Assembly: GCA_964405265.1 (NCBI GenBank)
Contig: CAYONC010000010.1
Location: forward strand, 1-60,730
Length of the DNA: 60,730 bases
Source: Eshraghiella sp964405265
Lineage (GTDB): Bacteria; Bacillota; Clostridia; Lachnospirales; Lachnospiraceae
Direction of reading: 5' to 3'
The notes under the pieces are model-generated. The model was given only the letters and a program-made list of their open reading frames with translations. It was not told the DNA's origin and made no database searches. Of this stretch, positions 1 to 9,624 are shown piece after piece. Both the position numbers and the translations under genes were made by a program. Each line of letters opens with the position of its first letter. Position 1 is the first letter of the stretch.

Positions 1-110
1 TTGGCGAGTATTTCCGTAACCTCAACCGCCTTATCACCCTTCATCAGCGTAAGCATATAGTCTTTTACACCTTTGTTCCAAATCTCATGAATTAAAGATA
101 TTTGTTGCAT
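1..110 (-). CDS. Unidentified protein, N-terminal fragment (gene runs off the window)
   Basis: An open frame starts at the ATG at 108-110 and runs leftward out of the window, giving 36 residues that begin MQQISLIHEIWNKGVKDY. It reads as amphipathic helix with no motif that I recognise. The start is poorly supported: upstream there is only a weak GGGCAA rather than the strong GGAGG seen at most genes here. It may be the head of a real gene or the tail of the degenerate-looking stretch beside it. Confidence 0.3.
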   Translation of the reverse strand, partial: MQQISLIHEIWNKGVKDYMLTLMKGDKAVEVTEILA

Positions 111-371
111 AATAATTCGTTGCCCAAAATCAAATATTTTTCATTTTCGGGGAAGTGGATGATTATTTAACAGCAAATCAGCCACATTCGCAATTTTAAT
201 TCCTTCGTAAATGCATTCAGGTTATGCCACAAATTTCGCCAATATCACTTTTTTCAAAAGTGACTGACAGAATATTTTCGTTAAAAACAAAGTGGTTCAG
301 TGAATTGCCCTGACGAGAGCAGCATTTTTTTGTAAAAGTGAGGCATAAACGGTCTGCTCACTAACCGTCAC
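111..371. other. Intergenic stretch with interrupted reading frames on the minus strand
   Basis: No complete gene is visible. On the minus strand two protein-like segments lie end to end in different frames. One reads SLNHFVFNENILSVTFEK and ends in GEICGIT-stop; the next contains IYEGIKIANVADLLLNNH and ends soon after. They lead towards the partial frame at 1-110. This could be a decayed gene or chance open frames. I do not recognise the protein and see no promoter or repeat. Confidence 0.25.
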
Positions 372-408
372 AAAAAAACCGGTGCAGGCTTTTATCAGTC
401 TGCACCGG
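372..408 (-). terminator. Intrinsic terminator of the lepA-hemW-leuS operon
   Basis: Read on the minus strand, the 9-bp perfect stem CCGGTGCAG/CTGCACCGG (379-387 with 400-408) is followed directly by seven T residues (372-378). It begins only a few bases after the leuS stop codon, so it closes the leftward operon. Confidence 0.93.
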
Positions 409-413
409 GTTAA

Positions 414-2819
414 TTATTTAACCACGATATTCACAATTTTGTTAGGAACATATATTTCTTTTACAATAGTTTTTCCGGCAATAAGGGCATTGATTTTTTC
501 ATCCGCCTTTGCTGCCTCAAGCACCTTATCCTTAGCTTCATTATTGGCAATCTCTATTGTGGATTTTACCTTGCCGTTAATCTGCACTGCAATTTCAATG
601 CTTGCGTCAACGGTTTTTGCCTCATCATATTCCGGCCATTCAGACAGTGACAGCAGTCCCTCTCCGCCGACTGACTCGTATATTTCTTCACATATATGAG
701 GTGCGAACGGACAGAGCAGCTTAATAAAAGCAATTAATGCATCCTTAGTTATGTGTCCGGCTGAATATACGTCATTGATAAGACTCATGAGAGAAGCTAT
801 TGCCGTATTAAACTTCATATCTTCTATATCAGCGGTAACCTTCTTAATCGTCTTATGCAATGCTGATTCAAGTCCCGACGGCATAGGCTCATCTGTTACC
901 ATATCAGTCATTGCGGCAACTCTTTCTATAAAACGCTTGCAGCCCTTAACCGACTTGTCATTCCATGGAGATGCATCTCCGTAATCTCCCATGAACAGCA
1001 CATATGTCCTCAGGGTATCAGCACCATATTCTTCCACTATGTCAAGCGGATCAATGACATTTCCCTTGGATTTACTCATCTTGTCACCGTCCGGTCCGAG
1101 AATGAGGCCCTGTGCCGAACGCTTTGCATACGGCTCCGACGTATTGACAAGCCCTAAATCATACAGAAAATGATGCCAGAAGCGCGAATATATCATGTGT
1201 CTTGTAACATGCTCCATTCCGCCGTTGTACCAATCAACCGGCATCCAGTAATTAATCTTGTTCCTGTCTGCAAAACATTCTGCATTATCCGGATCAATAT
1301 ATCTCAGATAATACCATGAAGAGCCTGCCCATTGAGGCATTGTATCGGTCTCCCTTTTTGCATCCCTTCCGCACTTAGGACATTTGCAGTTTACAAATGA
1401 TTCAATTTTCGCAAGCGGTGATTCGCCTTCCTGTCCCGGTTCAAAATTTTCAACCTTAGGAAGTCTCAGAGGAAGCTCCTCGTAAGGAACGGTAACGTCT
1501 CCGCAATATTCACAATGAACAACCGGAATAGGTTCTCCCCAGTATCTCTGACGGTTGAATGCCCAGTCCTTCATCTTGTACTGAACGCCGCTTCTGCCTG
1601 CGCCTGTTTTTTCAAGTTCTTCATTCATTCTGGCGATGGTCGCCTTCTTGCCGCACATACCGTTAAGGAAATCCGAATTAATCATTTCTCCTTCGCCCGT
1701 ATATGCACATTCTTCAATATTACCGCCCTTAATCACCGGAATAATGTCTATATTGAACTTCTTCGCAAAATCATAATCTCTCTGGTCGTGTGCGGGAACT
1801 GCCATGATTGCTCCCGTTCCGTATCCCATCATTACATAATCTGCAATAAAAACAGGTATCTTCTTACCGCTTATCGGATTAACGGCTTCTATGCCTTCCA
1901 CCCTTACACCGGTCTTATCCTTAACAAGCTGTGTTCTCTCGAATTCCGATTTCTTCGCACACTCATTCCTGTAGTTAATAATTGCATCCATATTCGTAAT
2001 CCTGTCAGCATAACTGTCAATGAGAGGATGCTCCGGTGCAATTACCATAAACGTTACCCCGAACAGTGTATCCGGTCTGGTGGTATATATCTTAATCTTA
2101 TCATCTGTTCCATCAACGGAAAAATCAACAAATGCACCCGTTGACCTGCCTATCCAGTTAACCTGCTGCATTTTAACATTTTCCGGATAATCCACGTCAT
2201 CCAGTCCTTTAAGAAGCTTGTCCGCATATTCCGTAATTCTCAGATACCATACAACCTTCGACTTCTGCACGACTTCACTGTGGCATATGTCGCACCTGCC
2301 TCCCTGACTGTCTTCATTTGAAAGAACAACCTTGCATGACGGACAGTAATTTACAAGTGCCTTATCCCTGTATACAAGTCCGTTTTCAAACATCTTTATA
2401 AAAATCCACTGGGTCCACTTATAAAAATCCTCATCCGTGGTATCTATGACCCTGCTCCAGTCAAAAGAAAATCCGACCTTCTTAAGCTGCTCTGTAAATT
2501 TCTTAATATTGTTATCCGTTATGATTCTCGGATGTGTCTTGGTCTTAATGGCATAATTCTCAGTAGGAAGTCCGTATGCGTCAAATCCGATAGGGAATAA
2601 TACGTTATATCCCTGCATACGTCTCTTTCTTGAAACCACTTCAAGGCTTGAATATGCCTTAATGTGACCCACATGCATTCCCGCACCGCTCGGATACGGA
2701 AATTCTACCAGTCCGTAGAATTTAGGCTTATCAGAACCGTCAACAGCCTCAAATGCTTTTTCCTCGTCCCATTTTTTCTGCCACTTAGGTTCAATCTTCT
2801 TAAAATCGTGTCTCATCAT
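414..2819 (-). CDS. leuS: Leucine-tRNA ligase
   Basis: Cytosolic class I aminoacyl-tRNA synthetase that charges tRNA-Leu. The 801 residues match the bacterial LeuRS length. The HIGH signature appears as HVGH at residues 49-52 and the KMSKS loop near residue 579. A zinc-finger-like CPSC...CDIC lies around residues 160-180. The CP1 editing domain shows TTRPDTLFG and the GYGTGAIMAVPAHDQRD segment that binds mischarged tRNA. Two ATGs are adjacent: the GGAGGG at 2822-2827 is 2 nt from the first and 5 nt from the second, so the second (2814-2816) is the more likely start. It lies 52 bp after hemW as last gene of the operon. I see no T-box leader. Confidence 0.97.
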   Translation of the reverse strand: MMRHDFKKIEPKWQKKWDEEKAFEAVDGSDKPKFYGLVEFPYPSGAGMHVGHIKAYSSLEVVSRKRRMQGYNVLFPIGFDAYGLPTENYAIKTKTHPRIITDNNIKKFTEQLKKVGFSFDWSRVIDTTDEDFYKWTQWIFIKMFENGLVYRDKALVNYCPSCKVVLSNEDSQGGRCDICHSEVVQKSKVVWYLRITEYADKLLKGLDDVDYPENVKMQQVNWIGRSTGAFVDFSVDGTDDKIKIYTTRPDTLFGVTFMVIAPEHPLIDSYADRITNMDAIINYRNECAKKSEFERTQLVKDKTGVRVEGIEAVNPISGKKIPVFIADYVMMGYGTGAIMAVPAHDQRDYDFAKKFNIDIIPVIKGGNIEECAYTGEGEMINSDFLNGMCGKKATIARMNEELEKTGAGRSGVQYKMKDWAFNRQRYWGEPIPVVHCEYCGDVTVPYEELPLRLPKVENFEPGQEGESPLAKIESFVNCKCPKCGRDAKRETDTMPQWAGSSWYYLRYIDPDNAECFADRNKINYWMPVDWYNGGMEHVTRHMIYSRFWHHFLYDLGLVNTSEPYAKRSAQGLILGPDGDKMSKSKGNVIDPLDIVEEYGADTLRTYVLFMGDYGDASPWNDKSVKGCKRFIERVAAMTDMVTDEPMPSGLESALHKTIKKVTADIEDMKFNTAIASLMSLINDVYSAGHITKDALIAFIKLLCPFAPHICEEIYESVGGEGLLSLSEWPEYDEAKTVDASIEIAVQINGKVKSTIEIANNEAKDKVLEAAKADEKINALIAGKTIVKEIYVPNKIVNIVVK

Positions 2820-2871
2820 TACCCTCCGTCAGGTTTTGCTTTCAATAATTCTATCACAAAAAGGTGCATTG

Positions 2872-3996
2872 TCAAGTCAGCAAAAAATCACTGAAAACGT
2901 AATTACTGACGTCGATTCCTTTTTCCGTTAATCTGATACGGCTGCCGTTCCTTGCAAGCAGTCCGCTGCTTATATGCTTTTCCGTTATTTTCCCGTATAA
3001 CTCATCATAATCCGCATTGAATTTTTTATTAAAATCTTCAACGTCAACACCCTTCATCATACGCAGTCCGAGAAACATATATTCCGCCATACAGTCCTCA
3101 GAATTCAGTTTTTCCTCATTAACTGCCGTTATACCGTTATATATATATTCTTTAAGTTCAGGTGTATTTGTATATCTTACGTTATCAATAAGCGATGCCG
3201 CACCTGTTCCGAAGCCCTTATAATCTCCTCTTTCCCAGTACACCCTGTTATGCACGCTTTCATATCCCGGTTTTGAATAATTTGAAATTTCGTACCTGTT
3301 AAAGCCTGCTTTTTCAAGGAATCTTCCGGTCTCATGATATATTCTTCTGTCTTCATCTTCATCCGGAAGGACCAGCAGACCCTTTCCATGCATTTCGCCA
3401 AACGGCGTACCTTCCTCAATAATCAGGCTGTATGCCGATATATGGGTTACTCCGGATGATATGGTATTCTTAAGTATTTCCGTAAATTTTTCCGCCGTCT
3501 GCCCCGGAAGTCCTGACATAAGGTCTGCATTAATGTTCACAAATCCTGCCTTTTTGGCATACTCAAGTGATTCCATATAATCCTCATATGTATGTATTCT
3601 TCCGAGCAGTTTCAGGTCCGCATTGTCTGATGACTGAAGTCCCATGCTTATTCTGTTCACTCCATGCTCCGCATACATTCTGAGTTTATCATATGTAACC
3701 GTACCGGGATTACATTCAACCGTTATTTCACAGCTGTCTGAAAGCACATATTCATCATGTATCACGTCTAACAGCATTCTCATCTCATTATCCCCAAGCA
3801 CGGACGGAGTTCCGCCTCCGAAAAAGACCGATTTCACCCTGCGGTGCCGGTTATTCTGTGCAAATGTCCGTATTTCACGGCATAAAGCTTCTGCATATTG
3901 TACCTTCACGCCATCATCACACGGGGCTGACAGGAAATCACAATACCGGCACTTTGAAATACAGAATGGAATATGTATGTACAGGCTTATTTCCAT
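2872..3996 (-). CDS. hemW: HemW-type radical SAM protein (HemN-like coproporphyrinogen oxidase family)
   Basis: Radical SAM protein of the HemN/HemW family. The cluster motif CX3CX2C is C12, C16 and C19 (CISKCRYC), and FFGGGTPS is the usual SAM-binding glycine motif. At 374 residues it has the HemW length; HemW proteins are heme chaperones rather than proven coproporphyrinogen dehydrogenases, so the older name oxygen-independent coproporphyrinogen III oxidase is best avoided. Neighbourhood supports this: lepA-hemW is a conserved Firmicute pair, here separated by one small gene. The start overlaps the end of the DUF5662 gene by 10 bp, so the two are probably translationally coupled. Confidence 0.93.
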   Translation of the reverse strand: MEISLYIHIPFCISKCRYCDFLSAPCDDGVKVQYAEALCREIRTFAQNNRHRRVKSVFFGGGTPSVLGDNEMRMLLDVIHDEYVLSDSCEITVECNPGTVTYDKLRMYAEHGVNRISMGLQSSDNADLKLLGRIHTYEDYMESLEYAKKAGFVNINADLMSGLPGQTAEKFTEILKNTISSGVTHISAYSLIIEEGTPFGEMHGKGLLVLPDEDEDRRIYHETGRFLEKAGFNRYEISNYSKPGYESVHNRVYWERGDYKGFGTGAASLIDNVRYTNTPELKEYIYNGITAVNEEKLNSEDCMAEYMFLGLRMMKGVDVEDFNKKFNADYDELYGKITEKHISSGLLARNGSRIRLTEKGIDVSNYVFSDFLLT

Positions 3997-4526
3997 ACTT
4001 TTCTCCTGAGATATCTGAATACATATTCTTCTCCGCGTACGGCAAGCATTTTCAATACTTTTTCAAGCTCCCTGTACGTCTCTTCACTGATAAGCATACG
4101 CTGTTTTCCTCTTTTAAAATATTCAAGCGGTGACGAATCCGTATAATTCTTACCGGCATATATTTTACTTGCCGCAATCCTGTCGCACACCATTTCCGCA
4201 AAATATTTCGGAGGCATTTCCACCCCTTCAAGGCGTTTCGTTACAGGATTATAGTCCGTCCAGTATTCGTAATGATGTCTGTTGTGGCCTTTGTGGTGCA
4301 GCCATGCTCTTGAGTATCCGAACAGTTCGCGTTCTCTTTCATTGGGACTTCTGTCTCCCTGATAATATCTTACTCCCTGAAGAAATTCCTCCGGTGAATA
4401 TTTTGACAGGTCATGAAACAGCCCCTGAAATCCTATTCCTGCCCTGAAGCAGTTTTTGATTACTTCGTGTCTGTGCCGTGTAATGGTTTTAAAATGATTA
4501 ACCGCATTTTTTAAATACAAACTCAT
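3987..4526 (-). CDS. DUF5662 family protein
   Basis: Soluble protein of 179 residues with many histidines. FHDLSKYSPEEF (from about residue 37) and WLHHKGHNRHHYEYW (from about residue 76) resemble the metal-binding HD-type motifs of the DUF5662 family, members of which are sometimes misannotated as catalase. The biochemical role is unknown; a metal-dependent phosphohydrolase is a guess from the HD pattern. It sits 14 bp after lepA and overlaps hemW by 10 bp, so it is embedded in the lepA-hemW operon, where Bacillus has no gene. The RBS GGAAGGA precedes the ATG. Confidence 0.8.
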   Translation of the reverse strand: MSLYLKNAVNHFKTITRHRHEVIKNCFRAGIGFQGLFHDLSKYSPEEFLQGVRYYQGDRSPNERERELFGYSRAWLHHKGHNRHHYEYWTDYNPVTKRLEGVEMPPKYFAEMVCDRIAASKIYAGKNYTDSSPLEYFKRGKQRMLISEETYRELEKVLKMLAVRGEEYVFRYLRRKVWK

Positions 4527-4540
4527 ATGTCCTTCCGTTT

Positions 4541-6355
4541 CTATTCATCATCTAACTTCAATACACTCATAAACGCTTTCTGAGGTATCTCCACGTTGCC
4601 TATCTGTCTCATACGCTTCTTGCCCTCCTTCTGTTTCTCAAGGAGCTTTTTCTTACGTGAAATATCTCCTCCGTAACACTTGGCAAGTACGTCCTTTCTC
4701 ATTGCTTTTACCGTCTCCCTCGCTATTATCTTGCTTCCGATTGCTGCCTGTATAGGTATTTCAAAAAGCTGTCTCGGTATTTCCTCTTTCAGCTTTTCAC
4801 ACATCTTTCTTCCGCGTTCGTATGCATTACCTTCAAATACTATAAATGATAATGCATCCACTTCTTCCTTGTTGACAAGAATATCTAACTTACACAGTTT
4901 TGATTTTCTGTATCCCTTCATCTGGTAATCAAAGGAAGCATATCCCCTTGACCTTGATTTAAGTGCATCAAAAAAATCATATATTATTTCATTAAGCGGA
5001 AGTACATATTTAATCAGTGCTCTTGTTCCTTCAATGTATTCCATTCCGACATATTCGCCCCTGCGTTCCTGACACAGCTTCATGATTGCACCGACATATT
5101 CGGATGTAACCATTATTTCCGCATCAACCACCGGTTCTTCCATATAGTCAATTTCCGACGGATCGGGAAGATTGGACGGATTGGTAAGCTCCACCATGGT
5201 GCCGTCGGTTTTGTATACTCTGTATACTACCCCCGGTGCCGTCGTCACAAGGTCAAGATTGTATTCTCTTTCAAGTCTCTCCTGAATGATTTCAAGATGC
5301 AGAAGTCCTAAGAAACCGCAGCGGAATCCGAATCCGAGTGCAACGGATGATTCAGGCTCATAAAATAATGATGCATCGTTAAGCTGGAGCTTTTCCAGTG
5401 CATCCTTCAAATCCTCATAGTGTGCACCGTCTGCCGGATAAAGTCCGCAATATACCATTGGATTAACCTTTTTGTAACCCGGCAGTGCTTCACTGCACGG
5501 ACGGGATGCATCGGTTATCGTATCTCCCACCCTTGTGTCCTTAACATTTTTGATGCTTGCCATTATATATCCTACAAGTCCTGCATACAGCTCATCACAC
5601 GCTATGAACTGTCCGGCACCGAAATAACCCACTTCAACAACATCCGCTTCGGCTCCGGTAGCCATCATCCTTATTCTTGTTCCTTTTTTTACGGTTCCTT
5701 CCTTAATGCGGCAAAATACAATGACTCCCTTATATGAATCATATACCGAGTCAAAAATCATTGCCTGAAGCGGTGCATTCTTATCGCCTTCCGGAGCAGG
5801 AAGCTTTTCTACTATTGCCTCAAGCACATCTTCAATGTTAAGGCCCGTTTTTGCCGATATAAGGGGTGCATCCTGTGCCTCAATTCCTATGACGTCTTCT
5901 ATTTCATCCTTCACCCGCTGCGGGTCGGCACTCGGAAGATCTATCTTATTAATTACGGGAAAAACTTCAAGGTTGTGGTCTATTGCCATATATACATTGG
6001 CAAGAGTCTGTGCCTCGATTCCCTGGGCAGCATCCACAACCAAAACGGCACCTTCACACGCTGCAAGACTTCTTGACACTTCATAATTAAAATCCACGTG
6101 TCCCGGCGTGTCTATAAGGTTAAAAATATATTCTTCCCCGTTCCTTGCCGTATATACGGTTCTTACGGTCTGTGCCTTGATTGTAATGCCTCTTTCCCTC
6201 TCAAGTTCCATATTGTCAAGAACCTGCTCCTGCATTTCCCTGCTGGTAAGAAGTCCCGTTTTTTCTATTATTCTGTCTGCAAGTGTGGACTTACCATGGT
6301 CAATGTGTGCCACAATACAGAAATTTCTGATTTTACTCTGGTCAATATGCGACAT
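4541..6355 (-). CDS. lepA: Elongation factor 4 (LepA), ribosome back-translocating GTPase
   Basis: Translational GTPase of 604 residues, the standard EF4 length. Motifs: G1 AHIDHGKST at residues 16-24, G3 DTPGH, G4 NKID. The C-terminal region with YRKSKLCKLDILVN and the end GNVEIPQKAFMSVL is typical of LepA and separates it from EF-G and from TypA. It acts on stalled or stressed ribosomes. First gene of the leftward operon, preceded by GGAAGG and by the promoter at 6397-6424. It stands where Firmicutes usually keep it, between the spoIIP/gpr region and hemW, although two unrelated plus-strand genes intervene here. Confidence 0.97.
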   Translation of the reverse strand: MSHIDQSKIRNFCIVAHIDHGKSTLADRIIEKTGLLTSREMQEQVLDNMELERERGITIKAQTVRTVYTARNGEEYIFNLIDTPGHVDFNYEVSRSLAACEGAVLVVDAAQGIEAQTLANVYMAIDHNLEVFPVINKIDLPSADPQRVKDEIEDVIGIEAQDAPLISAKTGLNIEDVLEAIVEKLPAPEGDKNAPLQAMIFDSVYDSYKGVIVFCRIKEGTVKKGTRIRMMATGAEADVVEVGYFGAGQFIACDELYAGLVGYIMASIKNVKDTRVGDTITDASRPCSEALPGYKKVNPMVYCGLYPADGAHYEDLKDALEKLQLNDASLFYEPESSVALGFGFRCGFLGLLHLEIIQERLEREYNLDLVTTAPGVVYRVYKTDGTMVELTNPSNLPDPSEIDYMEEPVVDAEIMVTSEYVGAIMKLCQERRGEYVGMEYIEGTRALIKYVLPLNEIIYDFFDALKSRSRGYASFDYQMKGYRKSKLCKLDILVNKEEVDALSFIVFEGNAYERGRKMCEKLKEEIPRQLFEIPIQAAIGSKIIARETVKAMRKDVLAKCYGGDISRKKKLLEKQKEGKKRMRQIGNVEIPQKAFMSVLKLDDE

Positions 6356-6396
6356 ATATGCGTTCTTCCTTCCAAAAAATTCAAAGTTCGTTTAAC

Positions 6397-6424
6397 AGTA
6401 TACCATAACCTGCAAAATATTCAA
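6397..6424 (-). promoter_or_regulatory. Promoter of the lepA operon
   Basis: Minus strand: -35 TTGAAT (6419-6424), 16-bp spacer, -10 TATACT (6397-6402) preceded by TGG. It points to lepA and is back-to-back with the amylase promoter. Confidence 0.65.
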
Positions 6425-6430
6425 AACAAT

Positions 6431-6459
6431 TTGATATTTATCCCATAATATTCTATAAT
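6431..6459 (+). promoter_or_regulatory. Promoter of the amylase-tyrA transcription unit
   Basis: Plus strand: -35 TTGATA (6431-6436), 17-bp spacer, perfect -10 TATAAT (6454-6459), about 42 bp before the amylase start. I see no obvious catabolite-repression (CRE) palindrome around it, but I could not score one. Confidence 0.8.
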
Positions 6460-6500
6460 TCAGATACGGCAACGTACGAAAAAAGTTTATGGAGGATTTT

Positions 6501-8516
6501 ATGAAATTAAGAAAAAAAATACCTGCACTTTTTTGTGCAGCAGTTATGGCTGTATCATCATTATCCGGCTGTTCAGGCAAACCGGAAAAATCACCTGAAA
6601 CGCCGTCAGCTTCCGTTTCCGGCGAATACGGACTTGCGTCACGCATTAAGGACGGTGCAATACTTCACTGCTTTTCATGGTCTTTTAATACCATAGCGGA
6701 AAGTATGGAGGATATTGCACTTGCGGGATATACCGCAATTCAGACCTCTCCCATTAATGAGTGTTATGACGGCGGTGATGCCGGAATGGATTTATTCGGT
6801 TCCGGTAAATGGTATTACCACTATCAGCCTACCGACTGGACCATCGGTAATTACCAGTTGGGAACCAAGGAAGAATTTACCGATATGTGCAGAATTGCAC
6901 ACGAATACGGAATCAGTGTAATCGTTGACGTTGCGCCAAATCATACAACCAAGAATACTGATGCCATAAGTCAGAAGCTTATCAATGCGGTAGGCGGACT
7001 TGATAAATTATACCACTCAAACGGTATGGACGCCATATCTGATTACACGGACAGAGCAGAGTGTACACTTATGGCAGTGGGCGGACTTTATGACGTCAAT
7101 ACCGAGAGCAAGGCATTTCAGGATTATTTTATCAGTTATCTGAATGAATGTATTGCCTGCGGTGCTGACGGCTTCCGTTTTGATACGGCAAAGCACATAG
7201 GTCTTGCGGATGACCCTCAGGATGACCCTTCTCTTCCGAATAATTTCTGGGAAAGAGTCCTGTCGGAGGTTAATAATGCTGATGTTCTTTTTAACTACGG
7301 AGAAGTTCTCCAGGACGGCGGAGAACGCATTGCGGATTATATTACCGCCATCGGTGCAACAACTGCCAGTTCTCACGGTTTTACCGTAAGGAATGCAATA
7401 TATGCCAGCAACCTGAATGCTTCACAGATATCTGACCTGCAGATAGGAAGTGCCTCACCTGATGTCGTTACATGGGTGGAATCGCATGATAATTATACCG
7501 GTGACGATGCGACATATGCCCTCATAGACAATACGGACATTACGCTTGCATGGACGGTAATTACGGCATCTGCCGACGGAACCCCGCTGTTCTTTTCAAG
7601 ACCTTATGGTGCAACTGAAGACATGAAATGGGGAACCTTCAATAAAATAGGCATGGCAGGGGATAATCTGTACAAGGCTTCCTCCATCGCCGCCGCAAAT
7701 CATTTCCGTAATGCAATGGCAGGCGAAAGCCAGAATATGTTTAATCCCGGCGAAAACACCTCCGTATTATGCATTGAGAGAGGGACAAAAGGACTTGTTA
7801 TCGTAAACAGCTCCAAAAAGGATTTTGATTTATCATTTGATACGATGCTTGCCGACGGAAAATATACTGACAGAATTTCCGGCAGGGAATATACCGTTTC
7901 AAACGGACATATGGATATTACAATATCAGGAAAATCAAGCATCATACTGTATAATGAAGGATATATTGACATTCCTTCCGCTGCCCTTGTAAAGGTGGCA
8001 GATGATACTAAAGGCAATTATGTCAGCGATTCGGTTGAAGTGACACTGGTTGCGGAAAACACATCCGAAGCTTATTATTCAATCGACGGCGGAAGTGATA
8101 TTTCATTTAAAAACGGCGATACCGTGAAAATAGGCGAAGGAAAGAATGTTCTTGAGACAACCGTTCTCACTCTCAAAGGAGTTAACGCTTCCGGAAAGAC
8201 ATCAACCGTTTCATATATATTCAAACGTCTTGATACCGTTCATGCAGGAACTAAGATTTATTTTGAAAAGCCTGACGGGTGGAAAGACAAGATATTCGCA
8301 TATGTATACGACGAAACCTCTTCTTCCACGGTCAAGAAAAACGCCGCATGGCCTGGTGTTGAAATGGAACTGAATGATGACGGTACATATACATACACGT
8401 TTGAAGATGAATGGACGAATGCACTTGTAATATTTACCGACGGTGAAAAGCAGTCTAACGGACAGATGGAACCGGGTGCTGCCGTTGAAGCAGATAAATT
8501 ATATTCCGCAGAATAA
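6501..8516 (+). CDS. Alpha-amylase lipoprotein, GH13 (AmyE-like) with C-terminal CBM26-like starch-binding domain
   Basis: Surface-anchored endo-amylase for starch or maltodextrins. The start at 6501 is chosen because GGAGG (6491-6495) lies 5 nt upstream. The signal peptide ends in the lipobox LSGC, so it should be lipidated by Lgt. The segment HCFSWSFNTIAESM followed by AGYTAIQTSPI strongly resembles Bacillus subtilis AmyE (GH13_28). Catalytic regions: VDVAPNHT (about 141), GFRFDTAKH with nucleophile D228, YGEVLQ with acid/base E268, and WVESHDN with D330. Residues after about 585 (YFEKPDGW...WPGVEM...YTYTF...VIFTDGEKQ) fit a CBM26-type starch-binding module. It has 671 residues and is followed by tyrA in what appears to be one unit. 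Confidence 0.9.
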   Translation: MKLRKKIPALFCAAVMAVSSLSGCSGKPEKSPETPSASVSGEYGLASRIKDGAILHCFSWSFNTIAESMEDIALAGYTAIQTSPINECYDGGDAGMDLFGSGKWYYHYQPTDWTIGNYQLGTKEEFTDMCRIAHEYGISVIVDVAPNHTTKNTDAISQKLINAVGGLDKLYHSNGMDAISDYTDRAECTLMAVGGLYDVNTESKAFQDYFISYLNECIACGADGFRFDTAKHIGLADDPQDDPSLPNNFWERVLSEVNNADVLFNYGEVLQDGGERIADYITAIGATTASSHGFTVRNAIYASNLNASQISDLQIGSASPDVVTWVESHDNYTGDDATYALIDNTDITLAWTVITASADGTPLFFSRPYGATEDMKWGTFNKIGMAGDNLYKASSIAAANHFRNAMAGESQNMFNPGENTSVLCIERGTKGLVIVNSSKKDFDLSFDTMLADGKYTDRISGREYTVSNGHMDITISGKSSIILYNEGYIDIPSAALVKVADDTKGNYVSDSVEVTLVAENTSEAYYSIDGGSDISFKNGDTVKIGEGKNVLETTVLTLKGVNASGKTSTVSYIFKRLDTVHAGTKIYFEKPDGWKDKIFAYVYDETSSSTVKKNAAWPGVEMELNDDGTYTYTFEDEWTNALVIFTDGEKQSNGQMEPGAAVEADKLYSAE

Positions 8517-8529
8517 GATTGGAGAAAGA

Positions 8530-9624
8530 ATGATGAATATTACCGCAGGATTTGTAGGTCTCGGACTTATAGGCGGTTCAATCGCCAAAGCCTTAAAAAA
8601 GGCCATTCCTGACATATACATTATTGCATATAACCGGAGCAGGCAGTGCCTTGAAAGGGCAGCCTGCGAAGGAGTAATTGATGAAATTGCCGACAATACA
8701 GGAGCTTCCTTTGGCGGCTGCAATATTATATTTTTATGTACTCCCGTGGAATATATTTCTGAATATCTTGCCGCTCTCGTGCCTCACATAAGACCGGACT
8801 GCATACTAACGGATGCCGGAAGCGTTAAAGGATATATTCATAAAGCCGTGAAAGAATTGAATCTGGAAAACCGGTTTATAGGCGGTCACCCGATGACCGG
8901 CTCTGAAAAAACCGGTTATGATGCATCATCGGAGCTTCTCCTTGAAAATGCCTACTATGTTATAACACCTACGGCAAATACCGCACCGGAGGCACTTGAT
9001 TTTTATATTTCACTTATTAAAAAATCCGGTGCAATTCCCATAATATCAGACCCCGATACACACGATTATGCTGTTGCAGGAATCAGCCATGTTCCGCATC
9101 TGATTGCTTCCTCCCTTGTCAACATGGTACGGGAAAATGACACGGATACGTGTCTCATGAAAACCCTTGCGGCAGGCGGATTTAAGGACATAACAAGAAT
9201 AGCATCCTCTTCTGCCGAAGTATGGTCTCAGATATGCCATACCAACAGGGAACAGATTTCACTGATGCTTGGAAAATACATGGATATTCTTGCTCAGGTA
9301 AAGGAAAATATCGACAATGACAGAGAAAGAGAGATTTTTGACATGTTTTCCGAGTCCAGAGAGTACAGGGACTCCATAAGTATTAATAAAAAAGGTGCAA
9401 TATCAGGAAGTCATGACCTGTATTGTGACATTGAAGACAAAGAAGGTGCTTTAAGCCGCATTACTCTCCTTCTTGCCGATAACCACATCAACATTAAGAA
9501 CATTGAAATAATTCATAACAGGGAATATAAACAGGGCGTTCTCCTTATTGCATTTTATGAGGAAAAGGACTGCACGGCTGCCGCTGTTCTGCTTACGTCA
9601 AACGGATATCTCATCCACAGGTAA
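8530..9624 (+). CDS. tyrA: Prephenate dehydrogenase with C-terminal ACT domain
   Basis: NAD(P)-dependent oxidative decarboxylation of prephenate to 4-hydroxyphenylpyruvate in tyrosine synthesis. The N-terminus carries the Rossmann fingerprint GFVGLGLIGGS; GGHPMTGSEKTGY is the substrate-binding hallmark of the family. The last 70 or so residues (DLYCDIEDKEGALSRI...) form an ACT domain, usually the tyrosine feedback site. Two ATGs (8530, 8533) follow GGAG at 8521; I use the first (364 residues). It starts 13 bp after the amylase stop, an unusual partner. Its 3' end overlaps convergent spoIIP by 14 bp, leaving no room for a terminator. Confidence 0.93.
   Translation: MMNITAGFVGLGLIGGSIAKALKKAIPDIYIIAYNRSRQCLERAACEGVIDEIADNTGASFGGCNIIFLCTPVEYISEYLAALVPHIRPDCILTDAGSVKGYIHKAVKELNLENRFIGGHPMTGSEKTGYDASSELLLENAYYVITPTANTAPEALDFYISLIKKSGAIPIISDPDTHDYAVAGISHVPHLIASSLVNMVRENDTDTCLMKTLAAGGFKDITRIASSSAEVWSQICHTNREQISLMLGKYMDILAQVKENIDNDREREIFDMFSESREYRDSISINKKGAISGSHDLYCDIEDKEGALSRITLLLADNHINIKNIEIIHNREYKQGVLLIAFYEEKDCTAAAVLLTSNGYLIHR

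Noticed and set aside
1515..2144. Open frame of 209 codons antisense to leuS
   Set aside because: Contained in the editing domain of leuS, no RBS, no recognisable domain.
2820..2871. T-box leader before leuS
   Set aside because: Only 52 bp separate hemW and leuS; there is no room and no T-box bulge sequence.
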